A stretch of DNA of 64,000 nucleotides from Patiria miniata (Eukaryota > Echinodermata > Asteroidea > Valvatida > Asterinidae). A program made the translations under genes and the position numbers. Position 1 is the first letter of the stretch. Each line of letters begins with the position of its first letter. Below the pieces are notes generated by a model that was not told where the DNA came from, did not search any database, and saw only the letters and a list, made by a program, of their open reading frames with translations. Shown one piece after another: positions 1 through 24,900 of the stretch. The stretch lies in NCBI RefSeq assembly GCF_015706575.1, contig NW_024037057.1, positions 1,321,501 to 1,385,500 of the forward strand, given 5' to 3'.

Positions 1-712
1 TGTTTGTTGCTACACCACAATCAAACGCAGCCGCTGGACGAGACTGATGTCAAGTGTTTTAAAAAAAAAAATCTGAAATTCAGAAGGACATTCAAGCTTA
101 AAGCTTGGATTGGATGCATGTATACCTGAACGTGTCTTCATCAAGCGCGTATGCATCAATCCTCTCCCGGTCCTTCGTGTTATCGATCGCTTGCAGGATT
201 ATAATGTCCAAGGTAAATTTAATAGTTACCGTAAACATTTAAAGCGGCGTTCGTTGCTCATGTTTACACAAGCCTGGTCTGACCGATTTGCAGTATGTCA
301 TCAACCTGAATGGTGACGTTAGACGAGATGATACAACAACGGCATCCAGACAATTATAAGTGAATCAGAAATTATCAAATAATCCTTGGACAAAATATGT
401 GACTACTACTAGGCTGATTCTGGTACATGTACGCAGTGCTTTGCATGTCAGCCTGCGTGGTGGTTCGTACATACTGTACATGTACCATACGTGTACGTCA
501 GTGACACCTTAAATATTTGGTACAGAATTTGGAAATGTTTAGCGTATGGATTCAGTGCTTAATTTGGACATGTTTTCCCTTTACTGTGATAGGGGAATTG
601 TGTCCCCTTCCGATTTTTTAAAAATAAAAACAGCAGGACGATACTTTTAAACCCAATCGATTTTAGCGGTAGGCTACCGATCTGAGACCTAATCTATATT
701 CTACCTACCTTA
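1..712. other. probable TRPC intron sequence
   Basis: No exon with plausible splice sites and TRPC similarity is visible. The stretch is AT-rich with a few GTACATGTAC-like strings around 425-500. Because exon 1424-1657 begins at an acceptor, this is most likely intron. Confidence 0.4.
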
Positions 713-1018
713 ATAATGCCAACCCTATAGGTTTTGCACTTAAAAAAAGTGTATTAATGCTGAAAAGGGGCGTGGTTAAACTACATGACGTCATGTGTAT
801 AGTACCGTACATATCTGCATAATGTTGGGAAAAGGTGTCAATATATAGAAAGACGAGTTATACAATTGCAATCGTGTCACTGTTTTCTCAAGTTATTACT
901 TTCCCAACATTATGCAGATATGTGCGGTATTATACACATGACGTCATGTGTTTTAACCACGCCCCTTTTGAGCATTAATACACTTTTTAAAATGCAAAAC
1001 CTACAGGGTTGGCATTAT
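713..1018. mobile_element. MITE-like fold-back element, about 306 bp
   Basis: ATAATGCCAACCCTATAGG at the left end is mirrored by CCTACAGGGTTGGCATTAT at the right. The near-identical arms extend about 120 bp each (713-836 and 895-1018), include TGACGTCA, and leave a loop of about 58 bp. There is no ORF and no clear target duplication. It lies in a TRPC intron. Confidence 0.75.
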
Positions 1019-1423
1019 CCATGTACCTTGTATTGCAAGTACCATAACAAATCGTAACAGCACACCGTTTAACAGTTAGCCTACAAAATGCAATGTACAA
1101 CTAGAAAGCACTCAGAGAGCGCAAACCTTCGTCAAGGCTAAACAATTCCCATATTGTCAGTACACCAAAAAGAAATACTCGCATAAATTGTGAGGAATCC
1201 TTTAAAAAAAATACTGGATCCAGACCCAGTTCCGGAGTACTTCCAAAATCTAATTTAATTTTAACGCAAATCCGTCCATAACTTTTTGAGCTATCTTGTT
1301 AACAGACAAACCAAACAACCAACCAACAAACAAACTAACCAAATCCGATGAAACATGACCTCCTTTGCAGAGAAATAATACCCAAACCGGCATTGTTTGA
1401 GAATCCGTTTCATTTCACCGCAG

Positions 1424-14128
<12,705 letters not shown>

Positions 14129-15190
14129 AGACAGTATTGTTCATAATGATTCCACTTGGAACGTAATTTGACTGATCTGGAGCAAGAATTCCCAATCGTT
14201 CCATTTCACCCCTCGATCTGCCGACAGGATTAACCTCAGCCATAGTATTCTGTCTAATCCACATGTAGATCAAATGCGAGGCTGTACTTGGATTTTTGAG
14301 TAGCTTCTATAGTTATAGGTTTGAAACTAACTATATACATGTACAGAAACTATATTCATGTGACATTAGATTTCCTTGCAGCTGCAGGCGCTGATTCTTC
14401 CTATTTGATCTGGAAATCAGCGCCAGTCTATAAACGTCGTGTAAAATCGGCGAAATCTCCACAATGCCGCCTTAAACTTTAATCATAGAGTTACTGATTT
14501 ATTTAAAGGGAATGTACATTTGCTTTTGCTGCAATTTTCAGAAATATATGAATTTGGAGGATCAGTATGTTATAGCAAATATTGTTAAAATGACTTGTTT
14601 CACGTTTTGGGCTTGTAGATGCTGGAAAAACCAAGAAAACCAATCATGTTCTAATAGTCTGGTTCCCTGACCTCACTTAAGATGAATCAGAGCAATTTAT
14701 AGACTTTGGGGAATTGTAAGGTCAGAGAATCAGTCTAGCAGGCTTGTACCCCTTCACAGGTCTGTAATCAATTGCAAAGAAAATGCGGAATAACAAATTA
14801 GGAAAAATTAGGAGCAGCGTTTTAAAAAAAAGCCATGGCAGTTTTCTCCAACGCTGGTCGGCCGACAGCGTTGGAAAAATACCATTTTTCTTGAAAATGT
14901 CAGCACACCAGGAGCCACGATTTTACAGGTTGTTTTATACTGTCATAATTCCCTAACAATCTAGTAAGATTTTTCGTGATAATTTGATCATTTCGTTTTG
15001 TGATGTTTGCAAATGTTGTATCTTCCCTTTAACAGATAGAGTTTTGTATTTCAAAATTGATGTATTCATTACTTTGTTAAATCTTTCTATTTTATGTTTG
15101 CACGGGTAAAATGTTATTTTTTTTGTGATGGCCAAATGATGGCTTAAATACACCAAATGATTTAAATGCATGATCATATCCTGCCCCCCC
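14129..15190. other. TRPC 3' region and intergenic DNA
   Basis: This follows the TRPC stop at 14126-14128. No further exon is seen, and I could not assign a polyadenylation signal with confidence. Short inverted motifs (for example CAACGCTG and CAGCGTTGG, 14850-14875) are present. Confidence 0.5.
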
Positions 15191-15194
15191 CCCC

Positions 15195-16330
15195 GACTCA
15201 GACACAAAATCAGATGCCCGTAATCTTGGCGTGCTGTTTGACCATCACTTGAATTTGGAAAAAAAGAACACGTTTCTAAGGTTTGCCCGATATGATACAT
15301 GCAGTTAAGAAGAATAGCAAAAAACAACAACTAATGTCTCAGAATGCAGCAAAGCAACTCATTCATGCCTTTGTCGCCTCTAAACTCGACTTTTGCAACA
15401 GCTTGCTTACCGGTCTTCCTCACATACATTCTATCGATTGCAATATATACAGGGTGAGTCACAAAAGCGGAAGCCAAACCCCCAAAATTATATTTCATAT
15501 TTAAACAATTAAAAAAAATATATAGCATCAAATATAATAATGACTGGAAAGCCAATTTCATCAGCTACTTTTAGATAATAAAAAAATTCTGAAATTGCTC
15601 ATTACGTTCAAAGAATATCACCATTTAAACACAATGACCCTAAAACCTCTTTCGTCCAAAAAAAATGTGATTTCAAGAATCGTCGTCACAATTGTCTTCA
15701 AACATCACTAGCGATAAAAACCTCAGTTTTAAAAGTTAAAAATATTCAAGAGAGTCCTTTTGAAGGCCCGTCTTTTAAAAAAAAGTGGATTTTATAAATG
15801 ATGTTTGCCTAATAAAGATATTGTGTACTACAGTTGTTCACAGTTGTTGAAACAAGTATTCTGTTTCATACTCTTTGTTATTCCTAACAGTCAGAATACA
15901 CAATAAATTGCTTTTTGGACGAAAGAGGTTTTAGGGTCATTGCGTTGAAATGGTGATATTCTTTGAACGGACTGGGCAATTTCAGTATTTTTTTCATCTA
16001 AAAGTAGCTTATAAAATTGGGTTTCCAGTCATTATTATTTTTGGTGCTATATATTTTTTTAAATATGAAATATAATCTTGGGGGTTTGGGTTCCGCTTTT
16101 TTTGACTCGCCGTGTAGCACAGAATGCTGCTGCGCACAGGTTCTAAAAGATCAGATCATATCACTCTCAACAAGCTACATTGGTTACCTCCTCACATTCA
16201 AGACACTTCATGGCTCTGACCATCTTTATCTAAAGAATATGCTACAATATGGAACTCACTTCCCGATTATCTCAGACAAGAACACTACATTACACACTTT
16301 CAGCGACAACTACATACTTGAAAGTATGGG
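15195..16330 (+). pseudogene. LINE reverse-transcriptase relic (CR1/L2-like), split by a MITE
   Basis: In shifting frames, 15195-15449 reads as the C-terminal part of a non-LTR reverse transcriptase (LNLEKK, SQNAAKQLIHAFVASKLDFC, NSLLTGLPHI). The match resumes after 16115 as NAAAHR, then ATLVTS and LYLKNMLQYG. Stops and frameshifts make it dead. A 665-bp MITE interrupts it at 15450-16114. The assignment to the CR1/L2 group rests on motif style only. Confidence 0.75.
15450..16114. mobile_element. mariner-like MITE, 665 bp, inside the LINE relic
   Basis: Ends are CAGGGTGAGTCACAAAAGCGG and a diverged inverse ending in TTTTTTTGACTCGCCGTG, flanked by TA (15448-15449 and 16115-16116). The arms pair over about 200 bp, for example AACCTCTTTCGTCC with GGACGAAAGAGGTT. 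There is no ORF. Confidence 0.85.
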
Positions 16331-16364
16331 CGTGCATAATAATTGAAAGTTGGACAAAGAAATT

Positions 16365-16435
16365 GACTGGAGCGGGGTTGAACCTGCGACCTCCGGATTA
16401 CCGTTCCAGTGCTCTACCAACTGAGCCATCCAGCC
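16365..16435 (-). repeat. tRNA-derived SINE head
   Basis: On the - strand a full cloverleaf can be drawn. The acceptor arms are GGCTGGA and TCCAGTC; the D arm follows GGCTCAGTTGGTAGAGC; the anticodon stem is CTGGA/TCCGG with loop ACGGTAA; the T loop is TTCAACC. The anticodon would be GGT (Thr), but position 33 is C instead of T and the T stem has a mismatch. The 3' side runs into TTTGTCCAACTTTC, a tail shared with the copy at 22.6 kb. This points to a SINE, not a working tRNA. Confidence 0.7.
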
Positions 16436-16439
16436 CTAG

Positions 16440-17739
16440 GTTTCTGACTTTCCAATATTTTTTTTTATCGAGGACGCTATCCATCGGCATAAGCGCCCGT
16501 ACGGTAATCTGAAAGCGCATTAATTGATAATTATTAGAACACGAGACAACTTGTTATATTTCTTTTTAATAATCATCCCTTTACTTTTGTCATGCATTTT
16601 CCCCGTTCGATACTGAACACTTTTTCGTGATTTCATCAAAGGAATTATGGTTTGTCTAAGAAAAAATCACGATGCCGCGTTACAACTTTCCAATTTCCTG
16701 CACGTTTTTGTTTCGAAACTGTTGCGTCATTTGAGGAATCAAAGTGTGTGTAGGGGCTATACTCCGACTTCAACACAAACGTAGCTTGAATAGACATGAA
16801 CACCTGTCTGGCTTAGACTCCATCTCAGCTGAGTCTTCAGTGCACTGTCCTTCCACAGGCTCATTATTTCTTTAACAATGGTAGCAAACGCCATAGAGCC
16901 GGGAATACGGTGCTGCCTCTAAACCTATACGAGAGTACTCGTCCACTTTGCCAAATGTTAGATATTACACCTCATCCAAATGGTCATATAACACGTCAGT
17001 GTGGAACTATACGATGTAGTAGAGCTAATCAAACATTATTAGAATTTAAAAGAAAAATTTATTTTGAAGAAGTCAACGGATAATAAAAGAAAGAGTAAAG
17101 ACGAAAATGAGGCTCATAAAAGGAAGCGCACATTTTGTTATCGGTTTTACAATATTACGAGAAAACGGGTAGGGCCTAGTTTTCAGGCAGAAAGCACTAA
17201 ATTTAGGCATGTTTTATTTGATAAGAACTTGTCAGTAAATGTTTTGTATTAGTGCGTTTACTTAAAAAAAAAGAACAAACAATGATGATGTTTGATATTT
17301 AGAGTGATGGAAGAATATGTGGGTCATTCGCAACATATTCACCATGATAATGTTACAATCCCGTGCATGATGTGTCTTGACGTAGATGTATCCATGGTAA
17401 CAGAATCCCCTACATGGTGCAGACTGTGTATACTTCCACGCCAAAAACAAAATGTACGGACACAAGGTGATAAAAAATATATACATATTTTGGAGCGAAA
17501 ATACGTGTCCCAAACTTAATTTTGTCAATAAATTTTTTTGTTTGACATCGAATTATTTTTTGATATGATTCGTAGTCAGACTGTTAGTCACAGATCATGG
17601 GGAGGGCCTTGTCTTTGACACAAGATGGAGCAGAAAGATCTTGGGCAGTGTCCAGTGTGATATATGTAGGCAGGGAATGAACTGGTTGGGTCATGTTGAA
17701 CGACTTCCCCATTCCAGGCTCGCCAACCAAGGGTAGACC
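16440..17739. other. intergenic, no recognised gene
   Basis: AT-rich sequence with only short open frames lacking family resemblance. No clear repeat structure is seen. Confidence 0.5.
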
Positions 17740-18217
17740 CACTGATCTCTATATAAAGACTGGATAGCTAATAAAGAGCCGCACAATGTACGAATTTGAC
17801 GCCATATTGGTGAGACCGGCTGGTGATCTACAAAGGACAAGTTGCCGTCTTTATAGACAGCTTGATTTCTTTTGTAACGTCGCGGCTCACTTGACTTATA
17901 TTTTGGCCACCACCACTGACCAACTGACCAAGGTTTACTACAATTTTTCTAACGTAGTGGTTACTTTTATAATGCCGCAAATCACTTTTTCGGCGTTTTT
18001 GAAATAATAATCACTACCGAAATGTTCCTTTTAGAACATCATAATATGTGTACGTGACCAAAATGCGCGTTGATACAACGCGCGCGTATTTACGCGTAGA
18101 ACGTTCGTATTATACGCGGCCATCTTTGTGAGACCGGGGGCGAATTAGTCGATGCAAAGTCTACTGTGTGAATGTTGTATGCATATCCGCTATCCAGTCT
18201 TTATATAGAGATCAGTG
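17740..18217. mobile_element. MITE with perfect 29-bp terminal inverted repeats
   Basis: Positions 17740-17768 (starting CACTGATCTCTATATAAAGA) are an exact reverse complement of 18189-18217. The length is 478 bp with no ORF. I see no convincing target duplication, so the superfamily is open. Confidence 0.85.
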
Positions 18218-21200
18218 CCTATACCTGCTGGTCGACAGGAGCTAGTTCAGTGGAACGACGTGAAGATGCCGACAGCCGATAGGTCCTACTGGAGAGCGTT
18301 GACTGACTCATGCGTCGAACGACGCGGGAGCCTCTGATTTAAACTAAAGTAAGGCCATGTCACCTCCATTATGATTCTCAATGGGCCATTGTTTGAAACA
18401 CGGAATATACAAGAATTAAAATACATTACATAGGAATAATTAACAGGGAAAAAGCAACTAAAATTCAATGAATCCAGACAAAATTTAAGTTAAAGATATC
18501 CATCATTAATCCACCCATTTTTTTTTATCAGAAATGTCCATATTGCTTGTACGAAGTATGCCTTTGACATTCACAGGGATGAGATCGTCAATTTAAAATA
18601 ATCTGAATATTGGATGAAAGGTCTGCAAGATGCATTGCTGTCTATACTGATGTCTTTCTCTCAGATTCAAAAAGTCTGATTTCAGCCAAAAGTTACTTGT
18701 AGATTTATTTTTTTAATACTTTTAGATAATTTTTAAAACAATTATTATAACGTTCTATTTTGCGCCACCCCACCCCAACCCACCCCACATTTCTAAAGCA
18801 ATATTTTTATATGGCTACTCGATTCATCTTAAAGTAACATTCTTTCGATAATGTGAGCCTCAGAAAAAAGATACATTTCAACGGTTCAAGTCGCTACTGA
18901 TAAGTCTGTTGTATTCATTTATCCCGTTCACCAGTCACGTCACTATAGACCCATGACGATGAAAGTACCGTTGCGTCTACTCATGCGTAGTGCAAAGGAA
19001 CCAGGCCTGTCCTGCGATATGACGTCGGCCACAAAGGGTCTATAGTCACAGCTACCTTCCCGTTGGTATTCACACCTGCTGTAGCGATGTCAAAAGGACA
19101 TGTACAATGTACATGTATTATCAGTGGCGAAGCTTCCCCCCCCCCCCCAAAAAAAAGAGTTTTTTAAAGACTACCCATTTTCCAGTCAAGTGACCTTTTT
19201 CCGCAAGTGTTTACCCCCCCCCCCCACATACTGTTGAAGAGTGCCCCTTTTTTCTTTTTTAACAAGTGCCCTTTTTTTCAACTGCCCTTTTTACAAAAAA
19301 AAAACGAGTGCCTTTTTTTAACTAGCGGCTGTAACGAGTGCCTTTTTGGGAATTTTGCGGTGTGCCTCCCTGAAAAAAATACCATTGTCCGATAATGTGT
19401 ATGATCACCCGCTTTGACCAGCCCCCCCCCCCCCCCCCCTTTGATTTTATGGAGGCCAAAAGTGTCTAGAGAAAAAACCTGTCGACATTTCAGCACGGAT
19501 GTGCGAGTGCCCTCATCAAGAATATCCCCCCCCCCCCTCCCCCACCTCCCCCACCAACCAATAAAAATGACCTTGCTACGCCTATGCTATTTCATATAAC
19601 ATGTCATTTGTGTCTCATCTTTATTCTGGGTTGCGAAGTTTTTATTCGGGTAGTTGACTTTACTTTCGATCAGTATAATTTACATGTATTTAAAACAAGA
19701 GTGAAACAATTAAAATTTTAATTACATGTGTATTTTTCCTTAATACTGGAAAATAAAACACAGTACCTACAAATTAGAGTCATTACAACGCTACCGTATC
19801 AATTCACACAAACCTACACCTTCCTAGTATAAAACAAGACATTCCCTCGCCATTCTATGGTTTGTGTATCCCACATTCTCCCTATCTCGATCACATCGTC
19901 ACAGGCTCTGCCATTTCTCTTTGAAATAAATCAGCCCACTCAATGAGAATGTTGAGTTCTCTGGATTAGTACAGTTTAATCAACTCCTATCAATAACTTC
20001 ACCGATGAGATGTGGCACATGGACGCATATCCTCATATTTTTTCATTATATATTTTCATCCTTTGCTGTGACAAGCTAGTCTATGTAATAGACCTATATA
20101 TGAGCAGATTCGCTGATTAATTATGCAAGACAACCACATCTTGACCTCTAGATTTTGACCAATCAGGGGGCGCTTTCTATATCGGGTCTTCGGTCATTCA
20201 CCCATTGTCGCGTCATAGACATGATAAAAAAAACCTAGACACACCAACAAAGGCTGTGGTCACAGGCTCTGTATTATGTTAAGCGACACGCGCCCAGCTG
20301 TTGTTGTATTACAAAACACTGCAATCGAATTGACCAATCAAACGTTTAGTCCTGATTTGGGAATGAACTGACGTCATGATTTAGTAAAGTCGACTCCGAT
20401 TGGCTGAGGCAAGAGATCCCATAAATCTGCATGCTTTGATATATCAGACGTTATACAGGAGTTTGGGCTCCGCGGATAACGGGTGATACTCAGACAAGTG
20501 ACAAGCAGGCAAACAAGGCGATTGTCTGTGGAAAAATTCCCTTCCTTTAAAAATGTTGATCTTATATTAATGTCACAGTACATACATTCAGTCGCGTAAC
20601 TGCAATACATGTACTACAAAAATGCGCTCCGCCCAATGGTAGCTGGACCAATCACAGCCTTGCTTAATGTCTGACATGCGTGCACGCACCCATATTGGAT
20701 CGATCGGTCTATTCCATCACAGAAAACCCTCGAGTAATGCTCATAATAAGCCAATAATGAAATTATAAGCCTTACCCATATTCCTCCCATAGCAGCATGA
20801 TCAATAACAGCATTGTTTCCCTGTTAATGTTGAAGAAGATGCGTAAAACGAAAACAATATATACGAATCCTGCATGATATATTGCAATAACCCTGATTTC
20901 AAATAACACCCCCAAACCCAAGAATGAGATCAATATGTTACATGTAATGTATAGGATGATATAATAAACTGTTGTAAGATTTACACTGGTCTGCTGGATT
21001 AAGTAATGCGGACCACTGAGGGAAGGGAACCCAAGTAGCGTTCACTGCAGGAGAGAGGTACAAAGTCATGATGGAAATAAAAAATACTATAAAGATAGCA
21101 TTAACAAACTCTCTTATTTGCAAAATGAAGGACAAACTTGGCAGGAAGATATTCTCAGTCCCATTCAAGGCTAACAATCATTGGAATTGGAAAGCATAAA

Positions 21201-21923
21201 AAGTATGAATTATGCTCCAATTCAATAAGATGTACAACAGTAAACAACATGAGTTGTTTTTGTTTTCTATTTAGTTTTTCACAAAAGACCGATGCAATAG
21301 GCCTCACCCAATGAAGTTTGGACCAATCAAATCAGTGACTGCATGTATGCATTATGCATGCAGACGAAGCACTTAGGGTGACATGGGTGAGATGCACATG
21401 GGCAGGGCTTATGGCTCAATCTGGAATGCTCCATGTCGCGAGTGTAAAGATAACACATGTACAATAAAGCATCAACCTCAATTTCATGACATCACAATGA
21501 CCATATTGTAACTGTTACTTTAAACTGAGTGGCAGGACAGTTAGCAAAGTAATATTGTGCATGCAATTACAAAATGTAGTTCGCAGGCATGGGCTTAAAT
21601 GCCACTCGAAATTGGACATCACAAAATTAGGTCTATACATTACATTATATTCTACATCCTCACCCAGATAAAGCCTTTGTACATGTACAATGTATTTAGC
21701 TTAGATAACAAGAAGTCATAAAAGAACAAATAATGGGACTATTTTGTAAGTTTGCAGTTGACATGCAACACGTTCCTGTCTTGACTGTCATGTTCATACA
21801 CACTCACAGTCAATCACATGTAATACACATATTCGGTCGAAAACTCTGACCATCAAAATGCCATTAACTTGATTTCTGAACATCATGCCATTTTATTCTT
21901 CATAAGGAATCCTTGTGGGGGTC
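18218..21923. other. intergenic DNA downstream of FAF2
   Basis: It contains homopolymer C tracts (19137-19148, 19216-19226, 19423-19439, 19526-19540), a GTCTATAGTGAC-like inverted pair (about 18930-19050) and no credible exon. CAGTGGCGAAGC at 19122 resembles a hAT end, but no 8-bp duplication supports a complete element. Confidence 0.5.
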
Positions 21924-24900
21924 TTAATCACTAGTATCTTGTACGTAGATCATTTCTTTCTGTGCTAGTCCAAAGCTTTGTATTGTGATGTCATCATCAG
22001 GATCTGGTGTAGCCTGGCAGGGTAATACACGACGTGGGTAGTTGGTCTGTAGCCTGAATTCACTGGGTGCATCGTCTTGTATGAATACAAAATCATACAC
22101 AACCTGATGGCAGAATCAAAATTACATCAAAATTACATCATTACCAACTCTGACATCAGTGTTAAACTTTGTTGAGATGTTACTGACCCAACTACAAATA
22201 GATATTCACCATAGTCGGTTTTATTTATCAGAAATATTGGAGAAGAGCCAGATGTCAAGTGACATGCAGAAAAGGGGCCAGTAAGCCATCAACATGTTTG
22301 CAGTGTTTTCTAGTTGTTTATACATTTGTGCATTAATTAACAGCCAAATACTTGATCTGCAAAATAATGAATCAGCATGCAGGCTTCAGCTTTTTTATAA
22401 AACGTCAGAGTGTCTTTCTTTATTTTCAATATAAATTTTATTTTAGTTTCAAGTTAAAGTGGGCAGAAGTAGTCCATTTGTGTGATAGCGAATTTCACGT
22501 TTCAGTAAAAACAGACACTTTTTTTTCTATTTGTGACTGTAAATTGAATAAAATTGCTCAACAACAGTATAGCTATTCATAAGATGAAATTGGGTTGGGT
22601 CCCGAGTGAAAGTTGGAAAAAATCACTTGGGTGGGACTCGAACTCACGACCTCCTGCTTTCTAGTGCAGACGTCTTACCACTCGACCACCGAGCTTGCGA
22701 GATAAGTTGGTTGGGTATAGCTGTCATGCTTATTCATATTGCAGACACTTTTATGGGATTTTCATTTACTGCCATAATTAATCATCAGAAAAGACTATTA
22801 AAATTGATTGGCCTCTTTACAGCGGTTACTGTCTTAAAGTTACAGGCATGTTTTCCATCTCAGATTTGTCCATGAGTATTGATAAACAAACAGCAGATGA
22901 ACTACCTGCAGAGGATCAGTCTTGAGAAAGCATCGTTCTAGTCTGGTCCCACAGGGAAGCTTGACAACCACATGGATGGCATTAGGGTCTTGAGGATCTG
23001 GCTCCGATGGAAGACTTGATGCTTTGGCTTGCTTTAATTCCTCCCTCTCCTAGAAATCATCAAAGGAAAGCAAACTTGTCACTAGGATCAACATTATTAC
23101 TTCTGGCAATGACGAGTATTCATGTTCCTTATAATCAGCATCCTGGGTGTTTCAGCTTGCACATTCTAAGAGACTTTATAATTTGTTGTCCCATCTGGTC
23201 TGCTTTAATCAACACAGTAGGTATAGATCCAGTATTCTAGATAATTGTGAGCATATAGAGGCCGTCCTTCATTAATGAATGATACATTGAAATTAACAGG
23301 TGTCAAAATATACTAAAATTTTTGGTTTTTCTCAAAATAGAATTTTTTTATTCTATTATGGTAAAGTCTTATAGACTCAAAACAAAGTAATACAATGACA
23401 TGAGAAAGCAATTGTTATACCATGGCATAAGGAATCAATTGTTATACCATGGTAAAAGGAATCAATTGTTATACCATGGTATAGGGAATCAATTGTTATA
23501 CCATGGTATAAGGAATCAATTGTTATACCATGGTATAAGGAATCAATTGTTATACCATGGTAAAAGGAATCAATTGTTATACCATGGTAAAAGGAATCAA
23601 TTGTTATACCATGGTAAAAGGAATCAATTGTTATACCATGGTATAAGGAATCAATTGTTATACCATGGTATAAGGAATCAATTGTTATACCATGGTAAAA
23701 GGAATCAATTGTTTTACCATGGTATAAGGAATCAATTGTTATACCATGGTATAGGGAATCAATTGTTATACCATGGTATAAGGAATCAATTGTTATACCA
23801 TGGTATAGGGAATCAATTGTTATACCATGGTATAGGGAATCAATTGTTATACCATGGTATAAGGAATCAATTGTTATACCATGGTATAAGGAATCAATTG
23901 TTATACCATGGTATAAGGAATCGATTGTTATACCATGGTAAAAGGAATCAATTGTTTTACCATGGTATAAGGAATCAATTGTTATACCATGGTATAGGGA
24001 ATCAATTGTTATACCATGGTATAGGGAATCAATTGTTATACCATGGTATAGGGAATCAATTGTTATACCATGGTATAGGGAATCAATTGTTATACCATGG
24101 TATAGGGAATCAATTGTTATACCATGGTATAGGGAATCAATTGTTATACCATGGTTTAAACAAATCAATTGTTATACCATGGTAAAAGGAATCAATTGTT
24201 TTACCATGGTATAAGGAATCAATTGTTATACCGTGGTATAGGGAATCAATTGTTATACCATGGTACAAGGAATCAATTGTTATACCATGGTACAAGGAAT
24301 CAATTGTTTAACAAGGAATCAATTGTTATACCATTGTATAAGATTGGGAAATTCTCATAGACTTTTGAATTTTCAAACAACCCATGGATGTGTAACGAAG
24401 ATGCGCACACCAATAACGTGCAGGGGTGGCAAGAAAAACAAATTGTTTTTACAAATGATAAATTATTTAGTTATCCTATAATTACTTTTTAAGACTCACA
24501 ACCGCTATCAAATATAGTTGAAAGTAATATATTAAACATAAAACTACCATTGTACAATAAAACAATTGCTTGTTTAGCAATACACTTGTTGGTTTTGAAA
24601 AACCTGAATGGATACAGCACTCTTGGTTTTGCCTGGGGTGCCATTTACACCCCTCAGTCCTACAAAAAGCCACGAAGTTTACATCACAGTAAACAACAAC
24701 AGTATGTCTATTGGGATATGTTACATCATGCCTTTGATACTATAATTTCATTGATTTAGAACGGCCACATGTCCAGTCCATAAAAATAAACGTTCACTTC
24801 AAATACACTGCGTTGTATAACAATTACCTCATATACACTGCAGCGCATATAATTGACCTCATATAAAGTACATCTGCATTGCACGCGCATGTAGGGACAG

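Noticed and set aside
16365..16435. Functional tRNA-Thr gene
   Set aside because: Position 33 is C, the T stem has a mismatch, a GGT anticodon is not usual in eukaryotes, and the tail is shared with another tRNA-like copy, so a SINE is more likely.
19122..19582. Complete hAT element with poly-C interior
   Set aside because: CAGTGGCGAAGC at the left has only an imperfect partner (GCTACGCCTATG) and the 8-bp flanks do not match.
23377..24185. Long overlapping open frames of 261-263 codons on both strands
   Set aside because: They are translations of the 27-nt minisatellite within a FAF2 intron, have no non-repeat domain, and exist because the unit is a multiple of three.
23400..24345. CRISPR-like repeat array
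   Set aside because: Units are contiguous without unique spacers, and the genome is eukaryotic.
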